From the NCBI RefSeq assembly GCF_000152725.1, contig NZ_CH724131.1:1103856-1167855 (forward strand): a stretch of 64,000 bases of DNA, read 5' to 3'. Numbering within the stretch: the stretch's first letter is position 1; every line of letters starts with the position of its first letter. The notes beneath the pieces are model-generated. The model saw nothing but the letters and a program-made list of their open reading frames with translations, made no database searches and was not told the DNA's origin. Below are positions 54,404 to 62,584 of the stretch, one piece after another. A program made the translations under genes and the position numbers. This DNA is from Pseudooceanicola batsensis HTCC2597. Lineage in GTDB: Bacteria > Pseudomonadota > Alphaproteobacteria > Rhodobacterales > Rhodobacteraceae.

Positions 54404-55603
54404 ATGAGCAGGCCGAACCCGATGTCGATGCCACTCCCCGCCCTGCGCTTCACCGGCGCGGAGATCCTGCGCGACGGCGAAATGCAGTCGCGTTCGATCG
54501 CCATCGCCGGCGGGCGCATCACCCGCGGCCCCCTCCCCGAGGTCGATCTCTCGGGCTATCTCGTCCTGCCCGGCATCGTCGATCTGCATGGCGACGCCTT
54601 CGAACGCCACATCGCCCCCCGCGCCGCCGCCCCCTTCGACATCTCCACCGGCCTGCGCTCGACCGACCGCGAGGCGGCGGCCAACGGAATCACCACCGCC
54701 TACCTCGCCCAGAGCTGGAGCTGGGAGGGCGGCCGGCGCGGCCCCGAACAGGCGGTCCGGATGATGCAGGCACTCGCGCGCTACCGCGCACAGGCCCTGA
54801 CCGACCTGCGCCTGCAGATCCGCTGCGAGACCCATACCGTGGGAACCGCCGACCGCCTTCTGTCGGCCATCGAAACCTATGGGATCGACTACGTGATCTT
54901 CAACGATCACCTCGACCAGGCCGATCACATGGCCGCCTGCAACCCCGAGGAACTGGCCGCCTGGGCCGCCTCCGCCGGCCGCACCGCCCAGGAGCACCTG
55001 GCGGTCATCCGCGAGGCGCACCGCCAGAAGCACCTCGTCCCGCGGTACCTCTGCCGCCTGGCCGAACGCTTCGACGAACTCGGCGTGATCTACGGCAGCC
55101 ACGACGACCCCGATGGCGAAACCCGCGAGATGTTCTCGATGATCGGCGCGAAGATCTGCGAATTCCCGACCGCCCGCTCGGCCGCCGCCCTGGCCCGCGC
55201 GGTCGGCGACCCGGTCCTGATGGGCGCGCCCAACATCGTGCGCGGCGGATCGCAGTCCGGCAACATCGCCGCCGAGGATCTCGTCCGCACCGACCTCTGC
55301 CAGGCGCTGGTCTCGGACTACTACTATCCCGCGCTGCACCTCGCCGCCTTCCATCTCGCCGACGAGGACATCCTCCCGCTGCCCCGGGCCTGGGAGATGA
55401 TCTCGGAAACTCCGGCCCGCATCCTGCGTCTGCCGGACCGCGGCCGGCTCGACCCGGGCCGACGCGCCGATCTCGTCGTCGTCAACGCCGCGACCCGCGC
55501 CATCGAGGCCACCATCGCCGGCGGCCGCATCACCCACCTCGCCGGCGAGGCCGCGCACCGCTTCGCCCTGGCCTCACTGGGAAACGCGCTCGCCGCGGAA
55601 TGA
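54404..55603 (+). CDS. Second PhnM-type diphosphatase (amidohydrolase fold)
   Basis: A 399-residue PhnM paralogue, read with phnF after a 63-base gap. It keeps the metal-site segments: HGDAFERHIAPR near 62-73, IFNDHLDQADH near 166, YGSHDDPDGET near 230 and MGAPNIVRGGSQSGN near 272-286, plus the LDPGRRADLVV end. The first motif is HGDAFERH rather than HTDNLERH in the operon copy, and HxHL becomes RCETH. So it belongs to a distinct subgroup, perhaps acting on a different alkyl-phosphonate ribosyl triphosphate (inference). Confidence 0.88.
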   Translation: MSRPNPMSMPLPALRFTGAEILRDGEMQSRSIAIAGGRITRGPLPEVDLSGYLVLPGIVDLHGDAFERHIAPRAAAPFDISTGLRSTDREAAANGITTAYLAQSWSWEGGRRGPEQAVRMMQALARYRAQALTDLRLQIRCETHTVGTADRLLSAIETYGIDYVIFNDHLDQADHMAACNPEELAAWAASAGRTAQEHLAVIREAHRQKHLVPRYLCRLAERFDELGVIYGSHDDPDGETREMFSMIGAKICEFPTARSAAALARAVGDPVLMGAPNIVRGGSQSGNIAAEDLVRTDLCQALVSDYYYPALHLAAFHLADEDILPLPRAWEMISETPARILRLPDRGRLDPGRRADLVVVNAATRAIEATIAGGRITHLAGEAAHRFALASLGNALAAE

Positions 55604-55616
55604 CCGACGACCTGCC

Positions 55617-55685
55617 CTTCTTTGGTCCGGAAAATATCCTCCGGGGGTGAATGGGCCGCAGGCCCAGAGGGGGCGGAAAGCCCCC
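55617..55685 (+). repeat. Dispersed intergenic repeat, copy 3, with two hairpins
   Basis: CTTCTTTGGTCCGGAAAATA then TCCTCCGGGGGTG (55617-55649), followed by TGGGCC-GCA-GGCCCA (55652-55666) and GGGGGC-GGAAA-GCCCCC (55669-55685). It begins 14 bases after the phnM2 stop on the same strand and probably ends that transcript. Confidence 0.6.
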
Positions 55686-55734
55686 TGTCTGGCACCGGGA
55701 TCGCGTGGCCCCGCCGCGCGGGGCGTCCGCCGGT

Positions 55735-56352
55735 TCACCCGCCGTGCTTCTCGAGAAAGGCCGCGGCCGTGAGCGCGCGGAAATCCTCCAGCGCCGCGCG
55801 CAGCTCCGCGTGGCTCCAGTCCCACCAGGCCAGCGCGATCAGCCGCTCGGCGATGTCCGCCGGCTGTCGGCGCCGCAGGACACGGGCGGGCGTGCCCGCG
55901 ACGATCGTGTAGGGCGCCACGTCCTTCGTCACGACGGCCCCCGCCGCCACCACCGCGCCGTGACCGAGAGTGACCTCGGGCTTGATCATGCAGTTGTGGC
56001 CCAGCCAGGTGTCGTGCCCGATCCGTGCCCGGCGCGACCGCCGGTGCGCGAAGAAGGCCGGATCGTCCTCCGCATCCTCCCAGTAATCGGCCGAACGATA
56101 GAGGAAATGATGGCAGGCCGCCGTCTCCAGCGGATGGTCCGTCGCCCCGATCCGCGTGTAGCTGGCGATATTGGCGAACTTCCCGATGCTGGCATTGGCG
56201 ATGTCGGCGAAGCGGTCGCAATAGGAATAGTCGCCGAACTCGGATTGGGCGATCCGGCTGCCCTGCCCGACCTCGCAAAAGCGGCCGAACCGGCTTTCGG
56301 CGATCGCGCAGCCCTCATGGATGACGGGTCCGTGGTCGGAGAGGCGGGGCAT
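55735..56352 (-). CDS. Phosphonate-locus hexapeptide-repeat acyltransferase
   Basis: A 205-residue left-handed beta-helix protein of the group often annotated as phosphonate metabolism transferase. Hexapeptide turns begin at residue 7 ([15 protein letters not shown]) and resume near 120 with [17 protein letters not shown] and [30 protein letters not shown] is the inserted loop near 78-95. It probably acetylates an aminophosphonate or related compound before or instead of C-P cleavage (inference). Start ATG 56352; the extended frame runs through a repeat. It is last in the phnCDEE operon. Confidence 0.82.
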   Translation of the reverse strand: MPRLSDHGPVIHEGCAIAESRFGRFCEVGQGSRIAQSEFGDYSYCDRFADIANASIGKFANIASYTRIGATDHPLETAACHHFLYRSADYWEDAEDDPAFFAHRRSRRARIGHDTWLGHNCMIKPEVTLGHGAVVAAGAVVTKDVAPYTIVAGTPARVLRRRQPADIAERLIALAWWDWSHAELRAALEDFRALTAAAFLEKHGG

Positions 56353-56386
56353 GATCTGGCTCCTTCGGGATGCGGCGCCGCCGGAC

Positions 56387-56419
56387 GCCTCCGGCGGGAG
56401 TATTTTCGGCAAGATGAAG
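56387..56419 (-). repeat. Dispersed intergenic repeat, copy 4
   Basis: On the minus strand it reads CTTCATCTTGCCGAAAATAC then TCCCGCCGGAGGC, almost identical to the copy at 51304. It starts 15 bases after the phnE stop and ends 35 bases before the acyltransferase start. Confidence 0.6.
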
Positions 56420-56433
56420 AGGGGCGCGCGCGC

Positions 56434-57750
56434 TCAGTGTCCGCTGTCGTCGCCCCTGATCAGGCGGCGGCGCAGCCAGCCCGAGAACCAGTCCATGGCG
56501 AAGACCATCAGCACCACGAGCACGATGTAATAGGTCACCTCTTCCCAGTCCTTCTGGGTGATCATCGCCTGGGTCAGCAAGAGCCCGATGCCGCCGCCGG
56601 TGATCGCGCCGATCACCGTGGCCGATCGCGTGTTCGATTCGAAGAAGTAGAGCACCTGGCTCAGCAGCACCGGCGTCACCTGCGGGATCACCCCGAACCG
56701 GTAGCGCTGGACCGGTTTCGCGCCGGTGGATTGCAGCCCTTCGATCTGGCGGCCGTCGACATTCTCCAGCGCTTCCGAGAACATCTTGCCGAAGCTGCCG
56801 GTGTCGGTCACCAGGATCGCCAGCGCCCCGGTCAGCGGTCCCGGCCCGAAGGCGCGGGCCAGCACGATCGTCCAGATCAGCGCGTCCACGCCCCGGAAGA
56901 AATCGAAGAACCGTCGTGCGACCTGCTGGACGATCATCAGCGGCGTGAAGTTCCGCGCCGCGAGGAAGGCCAGCGGCAGTGCCACCAGAGCCGCGCCGAA
57001 GGTGCCGAGGAAGGCCATCAGAACCGTCTCGAACAGCGCCCAGGCCACGTCGGCGTGACGCCACATGCGATTGTGCCAGAAGTCGTTCCAGATCGCGGGC
57101 AATTCGCCCGACATCGCGCGCGCGGCGATCTCGCCCGGCCCCACGCCGTGATAGGGGCTGTCGAGGGTGAAGAAGAAGAGCTCCCACCCGGTTTCATAGC
57201 GGAAGACTTCGGTTTTGCGCCGGGTGATGGTCAGCCGCGCCTCGTCGGTGGTGATCGCCACGCGGTTCTTCGAGGCGTTGATCCACTCGGGCAGCTCTTC
57301 GGTCGGAAAGGTCGCGTTGGCCCCGCCGTTGCCGGGCCGCGCGGTGACGAGGCCGTAGCCGGGAATGTCGTAGCTCACCTCGTCCGGCCCGAAGGTGACG
57401 ATGCCGCCGCCGTCGAGCGTGATCACCGTCGTCTCGCCGAGCGCGACCCAGCCGGGTGCCGTGCCGTCGGGATATTGGCCCTTGCGCTCGCCCTCGATCG
57501 CGACCGAGACCTCGCCGGACCGGTTGTCCCGGCTCACGTGCGTCTTGTAGCTGTAGCTGTCGCGGATCAGCGTGCGCCCGTTCTCGGGATCGGCCGTCCG
57601 GATCAGCCCCGGCACGTCGAAGGCGAAGACCGCGTAGACGAGGTAGACGAGCACCAGCAACGGGATCCCGAAGGCGGTCAGCCGCTTGCGCCGGAACAGC
57701 CGGCCCGCCTGCGCCCTGAGATCCGGCGCGTTATCCGCGGTCATGGTCAT
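56434..57750 (-). CDS. phnE: Phosphonate ABC transporter permease PhnE with large periplasmic insertion
   Basis: A 438-residue permease. The first helix (LTAFGIPLLVLVYLVYAVFAF) is near 25-45. About 170 mostly beta-type soluble residues follow (residues 50-220), then the core permease helices and the EAA loop, seen as QIEGLQSTGAKPVQRYRFGVIPQVTP near 330-355 (in pieces). This is well beyond the usual 270-290. It overlaps the first phnE by 4 bases, forming a two-permease transporter. Confidence 0.9.
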   Translation of the reverse strand: MTMTADNAPDLRAQAGRLFRRKRLTAFGIPLLVLVYLVYAVFAFDVPGLIRTADPENGRTLIRDSYSYKTHVSRDNRSGEVSVAIEGERKGQYPDGTAPGWVALGETTVITLDGGGIVTFGPDEVSYDIPGYGLVTARPGNGGANATFPTEELPEWINASKNRVAITTDEARLTITRRKTEVFRYETGWELFFFTLDSPYHGVGPGEIAARAMSGELPAIWNDFWHNRMWRHADVAWALFETVLMAFLGTFGAALVALPLAFLAARNFTPLMIVQQVARRFFDFFRGVDALIWTIVLARAFGPGPLTGALAILVTDTGSFGKMFSEALENVDGRQIEGLQSTGAKPVQRYRFGVIPQVTPVLLSQVLYFFESNTRSATVIGAITGGGIGLLLTQAMITQKDWEEVTYYIVLVVLMVFAMDWFSGWLRRRLIRGDDSGH

Positions 57751-58634
57751 TGGTGCAGCATCTCCGACTTGCGGCCATGGGTGAGGCGGTCACGGGCGAG
57801 GGACGAGACCTGGTCGAAGGTCACGATAGTGGCGAAGAGCAGAAGGAAGATCGCCGCGCTCTCGTCGTACTGCCCCTGGCCCCAGGACATGGCGTTCTTG
57901 AGCTCGTAGCCGATGCCGCCCGCCCCCACGAAACCGAGGATGGCCGAGGCGCGGATGTTGATCTCGAACCGCAGCAGCGCGTAGCTGAGGTAGTTCGGCG
58001 CCACCTGCGGCATCACCCCCAGCACCATCCGCTGGGTCCAGGTGGCCCCGACCGAGGCCAGCCCCTCGACCGGTTTGAGCGAGGCATTCTCGTTCACCTC
58101 GGAGAACAGCTTGCCGAGGGCGCCGACCGTATGGAAGGCGATGGCGATCATCGCCGGCACCGGCCCGCCCCCCAGCACGAAGATCAGCACCAGCGCGATG
58201 ACGATCTCGGGGATGGCGCGCATCACGTCCATCATGCGGCGGAAGAGCGGGATCAGCCGGGGCCAGCGCGCCAGCCCCCGGGTCGACAGCATCGACAGCA
58301 GCGCGCCGCCCAGCACGCCGAACAGCGTCGAGACGGCGGCGATGTTGATCGTCTCGATCAGCGCCGGAAAGAAGGCTATCAGATGTCCCGGCAGTTCGCC
58401 GGCCTTCTCCGCCGCTTCCGCCACCACCACGCGCGGAAAATCCAGCACGTTGGTCCAGCCGTCCCAGAACCCGCCCGCATTGCGCGCATCGGCCACCATG
58501 AACCCCGAGACCATCAGCGCCACGAAGACGGCCAGCAGGATCCCCGAATAGAGGCGCTTGCGGCGCGTCAGTTCCATGTAGTCGTCCCGGACCGCCGCCA
58601 CGCGGCCGCCGGACATCCCGCTCGTATCTGCCAT
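57747..58634 (-). CDS. phnE: Phosphonate ABC transporter permease PhnE
   Basis: A 295-residue permease of usual length. Helix 1 (GILLAVFVALMVSGFMV) is near 31-48, and the EAA loop is ASLKPVEGLASVGATWTQRM near 188-207, near the C-terminal half. It precedes the longer phnE with a 4-base overlap. It pairs with that protein, PhnC and PhnD for uptake of phosphonates. Confidence 0.92.
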   Translation of the reverse strand: MADTSGMSGGRVAAVRDDYMELTRRKRLYSGILLAVFVALMVSGFMVADARNAGGFWDGWTNVLDFPRVVVAEAAEKAGELPGHLIAFFPALIETINIAAVSTLFGVLGGALLSMLSTRGLARWPRLIPLFRRMMDVMRAIPEIVIALVLIFVLGGGPVPAMIAIAFHTVGALGKLFSEVNENASLKPVEGLASVGATWTQRMVLGVMPQVAPNYLSYALLRFEINIRASAILGFVGAGGIGYELKNAMSWGQGQYDESAAIFLLLFATIVTFDQVSSLARDRLTHGRKSEMLHQ

Positions 58635-58656
58635 TCAGGCCATGCCCCCGCGAAGA

Positions 58657-58682
58657 GGGCGGACCCGCAAACGGGCCCGCCC
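58657..58682 (-). terminator. Hairpin between phnD and phnE
   Basis: GGGCGGACCCG (58657-58667) pairs with CGGGCCCGCCC (58672-58682) with one mismatch and a 4-base loop. It sits in the 63-base gap after phnD. There is no U-run; it likely protects or attenuates so that more binding protein is made. Confidence 0.55.
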
Positions 58683-58697
58683 GGTTCGGTCCCGTGT

Positions 58698-59603
58698 TTA
58701 CTGGGACTTGGATTTGCGTGCGTCGATGATCGACAGATAGGCGTCGTGGCTGATCGGATCGAAGCCCAGGGATTCACCGGCCGAGATGTTGTAGGTGCAG
58801 TCCCGGTCCTCGTCGTACATGCCGTCGATCAGCTGGGTCATGGTCGCCTTGACCTCCTGCGGAAGGGCCTTGCGCAGCACGATCGGGCCTTCCGGGATCG
58901 GCTTGGAGCGCCAGATCTCCACCAGGTCATTCATGTCGATGAGGCCCGCGTCCACGGCCTTGCGCAGCGCGCCGGAATTGTAGCCGTCTTCCCAGTTGCC
59001 CTGGCCGTCCGCCCAGGTCACGCCGCCGTCAACGTCGCCGTTGTTGACCGCGACGATGGTCTGCTCGTGACCGCCGGTGAAGACGACCTCGCCGAAGTAG
59101 TCGCCATTCTCCATCGTGGCCCCGGTCTCCTGCGGGATCTCGATCGAGGGGATCAGGTAGCCCGAGGTCGAATTCGGATCGCCGAAGCCGAATTTCTTGC
59201 CTGCCATGTCATCGAGCGAGGCGATGTTGCTGTCCTTGCGGGCGAACCCGATGGAGTGATAGCCGTAGGAGCCGTCGAGGTTGATCTTGACCAGCACCGG
59301 CTCGACCGCCTCGGGGTCGTCGAGGTAGGTCTTGGCGTAGGCGCTCGCCCCCAGCCAGGCCATGTCGATCGTGCCGCCCAGCAGGCCCTGGATGACGCCA
59401 TCGTAATCGGCCGGTGCAAAGAGCTTGACCGGAACGCCGAGCGCCTCTTCGGTGTACTCCTTCAGGCATTCGTGGCTGTTCAGCCGGTCCTGGGCGTTCT
59501 CCCCGCCGAGAATGCCGATGCGGAATTCCTCGATCCCGTCCTGGGCCAGGGCGGCGCCGGTCAGCGCGGTGGTCGCCAGTGCGGCGGCAATCAGTGTCTT
59601 CAT
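58698..59603 (-). CDS. phnD: Phosphonate-binding periplasmic protein PhnD
   Basis: A 301-residue binding protein with a signal peptide cleaved near residue 20 (GAALAQDG). GILGGENAQDRL near 29-40, DYDGVIQGLLGGTIDMAWLGASAYA near 67-91 (in pieces), and GFGDPNSTSGYLIP near 144-157 are family regions that form the phosphonate pocket. Start ATG 59603. It lies 67 bases after phnC. Confidence 0.94.
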   Translation of the reverse strand: MKTLIAAALATTALTGAALAQDGIEEFRIGILGGENAQDRLNSHECLKEYTEEALGVPVKLFAPADYDGVIQGLLGGTIDMAWLGASAYAKTYLDDPEAVEPVLVKINLDGSYGYHSIGFARKDSNIASLDDMAGKKFGFGDPNSTSGYLIPSIEIPQETGATMENGDYFGEVVFTGGHEQTIVAVNNGDVDGGVTWADGQGNWEDGYNSGALRKAVDAGLIDMNDLVEIWRSKPIPEGPIVLRKALPQEVKATMTQLIDGMYDEDRDCTYNISAGESLGFDPISHDAYLSIIDARKSKSQ

Positions 59604-59670
59604 CTCAGGTCGTCCCCTTGGTGTTGAGCCGCCGGGCATTCCCCCCGCGCGGCGGTTGGAAATCATGCGG

Positions 59671-60495
59671 TCAGACGATGGCCTTCGCCCCGTGGACCGC
59701 GCGTTCCGGCGCCGTCTCGACCGGCTCGATCGCCGTCGATGTCGCCGCTTCGGAAAAACCGGCATCCGCGCCATAGATGTCGCGCGCCACCCCGGTGGTC
59801 AGCTGTTCGGGCGTGCCGTCGAAGACGATCCGTCCGTGCAGCATCCCGATCACCCGGTCGCAATAGCGCCGCGCGGTATCCAGCGTGTGCAGGTTGGCGA
59901 TGACGGTGCGCCCGTCCTCCTCGTGGATGCGGCGCAGCGCATCCATGACAATTTGCGCGTTCATCGGATCGAGCGAGGCGATCGGCTCGTCGGCGAGGAT
60001 GATCTTCGGATCCTGCATCAGCGCCCGCGCGATGGCCACCCGCTGCTGCTGCCCGCCGGACAGCGCCTCAGCCCGTTTCGGCGCGTGTTCGGCGATGCCC
60101 AACCTGTCCAGGATGTCGATGGCGCGGTGGATGTCCGCGGCCGGGAAAAGGTTGAACAGCGTCGCCAGGGTCGAGCGCCGGTTCAGCGTCCCGTGCAGCA
60201 CGTTCGACACGACGTCCATCCGCGGCACCAGGTTGAACTGCTGGAAAATCATCGCGCAGTCGGCCTGCCAGGCACGCTTCTCGGCCCCGCGCAGCGCAGT
60301 CACCTCGCGCCCCTCGCAACTCACCCGGCCGCTGGTGTGGTCGGTCAGCCGGTTCAGCATCCGCAGCAGGGTCGACTTGCCCGCCCCGGATCGCCCGATG
60401 ATGCCGATCATCATCGGCTTGTCGACCGCGACGGTCGCCGCATCCACGGCGGTGTTCCGGCCGAATGTCTTCGTCAGCTGCTCGATGCGAAGCAA
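59671..60495 (-). CDS. phnC: Phosphonate ABC transporter ATPase PhnC
   Basis: A 274-residue ATPase with Walker [10 protein letters not shown] near 35-43, Q loop [12 protein letters not shown] near 88, signature [15 protein letters not shown] near 147 and Walker [14 protein letters not shown] near 167. No ATG is suitable; a TTG at 60493-60495 follows GGGGTGA and gives the family length, so I use it. It heads phnC-phnD-phnE-phnE-acyltransferase, with a Pho-box-like site 67 bases upstream. Confidence 0.92.
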   Translation of the reverse strand: MLRIEQLTKTFGRNTAVDAATVAVDKPMMIGIIGRSGAGKSTLLRMLNRLTDHTSGRVSCEGREVTALRGAEKRAWQADCAMIFQQFNLVPRMDVVSNVLHGTLNRRSTLATLFNLFPAADIHRAIDILDRLGIAEHAPKRAEALSGGQQQRVAIARALMQDPKIILADEPIASLDPMNAQIVMDALRRIHEEDGRTVIANLHTLDTARRYCDRVIGMLHGRIVFDGTPEQLTTGVARDIYGADAGFSEAATSTAIEPVETAPERAVHGAKAIV

Positions 60496-60561
60496 GAGGT
60501 CACCCCTGTCTGTCCCGCAGCCGGTGCTAGGGGCGCGACGCCAAGGTTTTGTATCGGTTCC

Positions 60562-60579
60562 GCGAAACTTTTGTGACGC
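60562..60579 (-). promoter_or_regulatory. Pho-box-like element upstream of phnC
   Basis: Minus strand reads GCGTCAC-AAAA-GTTTCGC, two 7-base halves spaced by 4, closely resembling the element upstream of phnG (GTGTCAC-GAAA-CTTTCAC). It lies 67 bases before the phnC start. Same putative PhoB control. Confidence 0.5.
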
Positions 60580-60636
60580 GGGCCACCCCCGCTCCGGGCC
60601 GCGATGCCCGGGCCGGGCAATCCGCGCCGCCCCCCG

Positions 60637-60670
60637 CTTCTTTGGTCTTGGAAATATCCCCGCCGGAGGC
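60637..60670 (+). repeat. Dispersed intergenic repeat, copy 5
   Basis: CTTCTTTGGTCTTGGAAATA then TCCCCGCCGGAGGC. It lies between the phnC promoter and the 3' end of the sensor kinase gene, pointing towards that kinase's end. The remaining bases of 60496-60755 hold the Pho-box-like site and no gene. Confidence 0.6.
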
Positions 60671-60755
60671 ACCGCGATCCTCCGCGGGAGGAGCGCCTGA
60701 AATCGCGTGCGCCGCAGGCGCGCCGGCGGATCGCGCCCCAGCTATTGCGCCCGCA

Positions 60756-62525
60756 CTATTGCGCCGCCAGGGTTTCCGCCGCAGGTTCCAGCTCGACCGA
60801 GAAGACCGCGCCCCCCTCGGGGCGATTGCGCCCCCGGATCGCGCCTCCGAAGCTCTGGACCAGCCCGTAGCTGATCGACAGGCCCAGCCCCATGCCTTCC
60901 GAGGCGCCGACCTCCTTGGTGGAATAGAAGGGATCGAAGATCCGCTCGGGCTGCGCGATGCCCGGCCCCGTGTCCGACACCCGGATCACCGGACGCGGCC
61001 CGACCGCGATCTCGATCGTCAGTTCGCGGCGCGCGCGCCCGGACATGGCGTCGGCGGCATTGGTGATCAGGTTGACCAGCACCTGCACCAGACGCACTTC
61101 GCCGGCCAAGGCGGCGACCGGCCGCTCCGGCGGCTTCCACGTCAGGGCGATCCCCTCCTTCGCCAGCCGGGCCTCGGTCATCTCCAGCGCGGTGCTCACC
61201 ACCTGGACCAGATCCACCCGGCGCGCCGGCTCGCTCTCCTGCCGCGCGAAGGCGCGCAGGTTGCGGATGATCCGCCCCATCCGTCCCGCGAGGTCGCCGA
61301 TCCGCACCAGGTTCTGCGCCGCCTGGTCCGTCCGGCCGCGATCGACCAGCAGGCTGCCGTTCTCGGCGAACTGCCGGATCGCCATGAGCGGCTGGTTCAG
61401 CTCATGGCTCAGCCCCGCCGACATCTGCCCGAGCGCCGAGAGCTTGCCCGCCTGCACCAGTTCGGCCTGCGCCCGTTTCAGCGCCGCCTCCGCCTCCTGC
61501 CGTTCGGCCACCTCGCGGCGCAATGTCTTGTTCGTCGCCGAGAGCTCGGCGGTCCGCGCCGCGACCCGGCTTTCCAGCTGCGCGTTCGCCCGCGCCAGCA
61601 CCCGGCGCCGCTCGGTCGCCCAGAAGAGCGCTCCGGCAAAGGCCAGCAGGATCAGCCCCGCCACCGCGCCCTGCAGCAGCGCCAGCCGCCTTGCCGGAGC
61701 GACGTCGATCAGCGCCGTGGCCTGCAGCCCGACCTGGGGGATCCCGCGCGACAGCCGCAGCGCCGGGGCCGGCAGGTAGGGTCCCAGATCCGCCCGCCAG
61801 ATCTCGTGCCCCCCGGTGACGCCGCGATCCAGCGCGACCGAGGCGCCGCCGGGCCAGACGAACCGCCCCTTCGTCAGCCGGCCGAAGAGAAGCTCGGAGC
61901 GGTTGGTGACAAAGACCTCGCCCGTCGCGTCGGTGAAGAAGACCGCCGGCCGGTCGCCCCGCCAGGCCTGTTCGACGTGGTCGATATCGACGGCGACCAC
62001 CAGCAGGCCCTGCACGCCGCCCGTCCGGGGATCGAACCGGGGCGCGGCGAAAAGATAGCTGCGCGGCCGGTCCGGCCCCGCGGGCCCGATCCCGCTGCCG
62101 AGCGCGCCGCTCAGCGCCCGCTGGGCGACCGCCCCGGGCACCCCGCCCTCCAGCCCCTCGCCGTCGGGCCGGGCCGAGGCCAGCACCTCGCCCTCGTCCG
62201 ACATGTAGAGCAGGTCGAGCGCCGTGGTCCGGTCCGCCGCCGCCAGCAGCAGGTCCTGCGCCTGCACGCGCAGTTCGGCGCTCTCCGGCGCCTCCGAAAG
62301 AGCGGAGAGAAAGGGATGCCCCGCCATCAGCACCGCCATGTCCTGGTATCGCTGCAACTGGCCGGTCAGCCGGTCGACCGTCAGGGCCAGATCCGCCTCG
62401 CCCCGTTCGCGCAAGGGGGTCAGCGCCTGCCGATAGCCCGCCACCGAGACGCCCCAGGCAAAGGCGAGGGCGAGCGAGAGGCTCAGCAGGATCGCGGCGG
62501 CGCGCCGCAGGGGGGCTCGGTTCAT
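60756..62525 (-). CDS. Sensor histidine kinase, DctB-like
   Basis: A 589-residue membrane kinase. Helices near 10-28 and 290-310 frame a periplasmic double-PAS region of about 260 residues, as in DctB dicarboxylate sensors. A coiled coil (about 320-360) leads to the H box SHELNQPLMAIRQFAENG near 371; the N box LVNLITNAADAM near 465, DTGPGIAQ and GMGLGLSISYGLVQ follow. It stands next to the phn locus with no response regulator (DctD) in the window. It may serve one of the TRAP systems (inference). Confidence 0.87.
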   Translation of the reverse strand: MNRAPLRRAAAILLSLSLALAFAWGVSVAGYRQALTPLRERGEADLALTVDRLTGQLQRYQDMAVLMAGHPFLSALSEAPESAELRVQAQDLLLAAADRTTALDLLYMSDEGEVLASARPDGEGLEGGVPGAVAQRALSGALGSGIGPAGPDRPRSYLFAAPRFDPRTGGVQGLLVVAVDIDHVEQAWRGDRPAVFFTDATGEVFVTNRSELLFGRLTKGRFVWPGGASVALDRGVTGGHEIWRADLGPYLPAPALRLSRGIPQVGLQATALIDVAPARRLALLQGAVAGLILLAFAGALFWATERRRVLARANAQLESRVAARTAELSATNKTLRREVAERQEAEAALKRAQAELVQAGKLSALGQMSAGLSHELNQPLMAIRQFAENGSLLVDRGRTDQAAQNLVRIGDLAGRMGRIIRNLRAFARQESEPARRVDLVQVVSTALEMTEARLAKEGIALTWKPPERPVAALAGEVRLVQVLVNLITNAADAMSGRARRELTIEIAVGPRPVIRVSDTGPGIAQPERIFDPFYSTKEVGASEGMGLGLSISYGLVQSFGGAIRGRNRPEGGAVFSVELEPAAETLAAQ

Positions 62526-62584
62526 CCCGCCCTTATAGCGATCCGGCCCTTGCCATGGAATGCCGCGCCTCTCTAGATGGCCCC

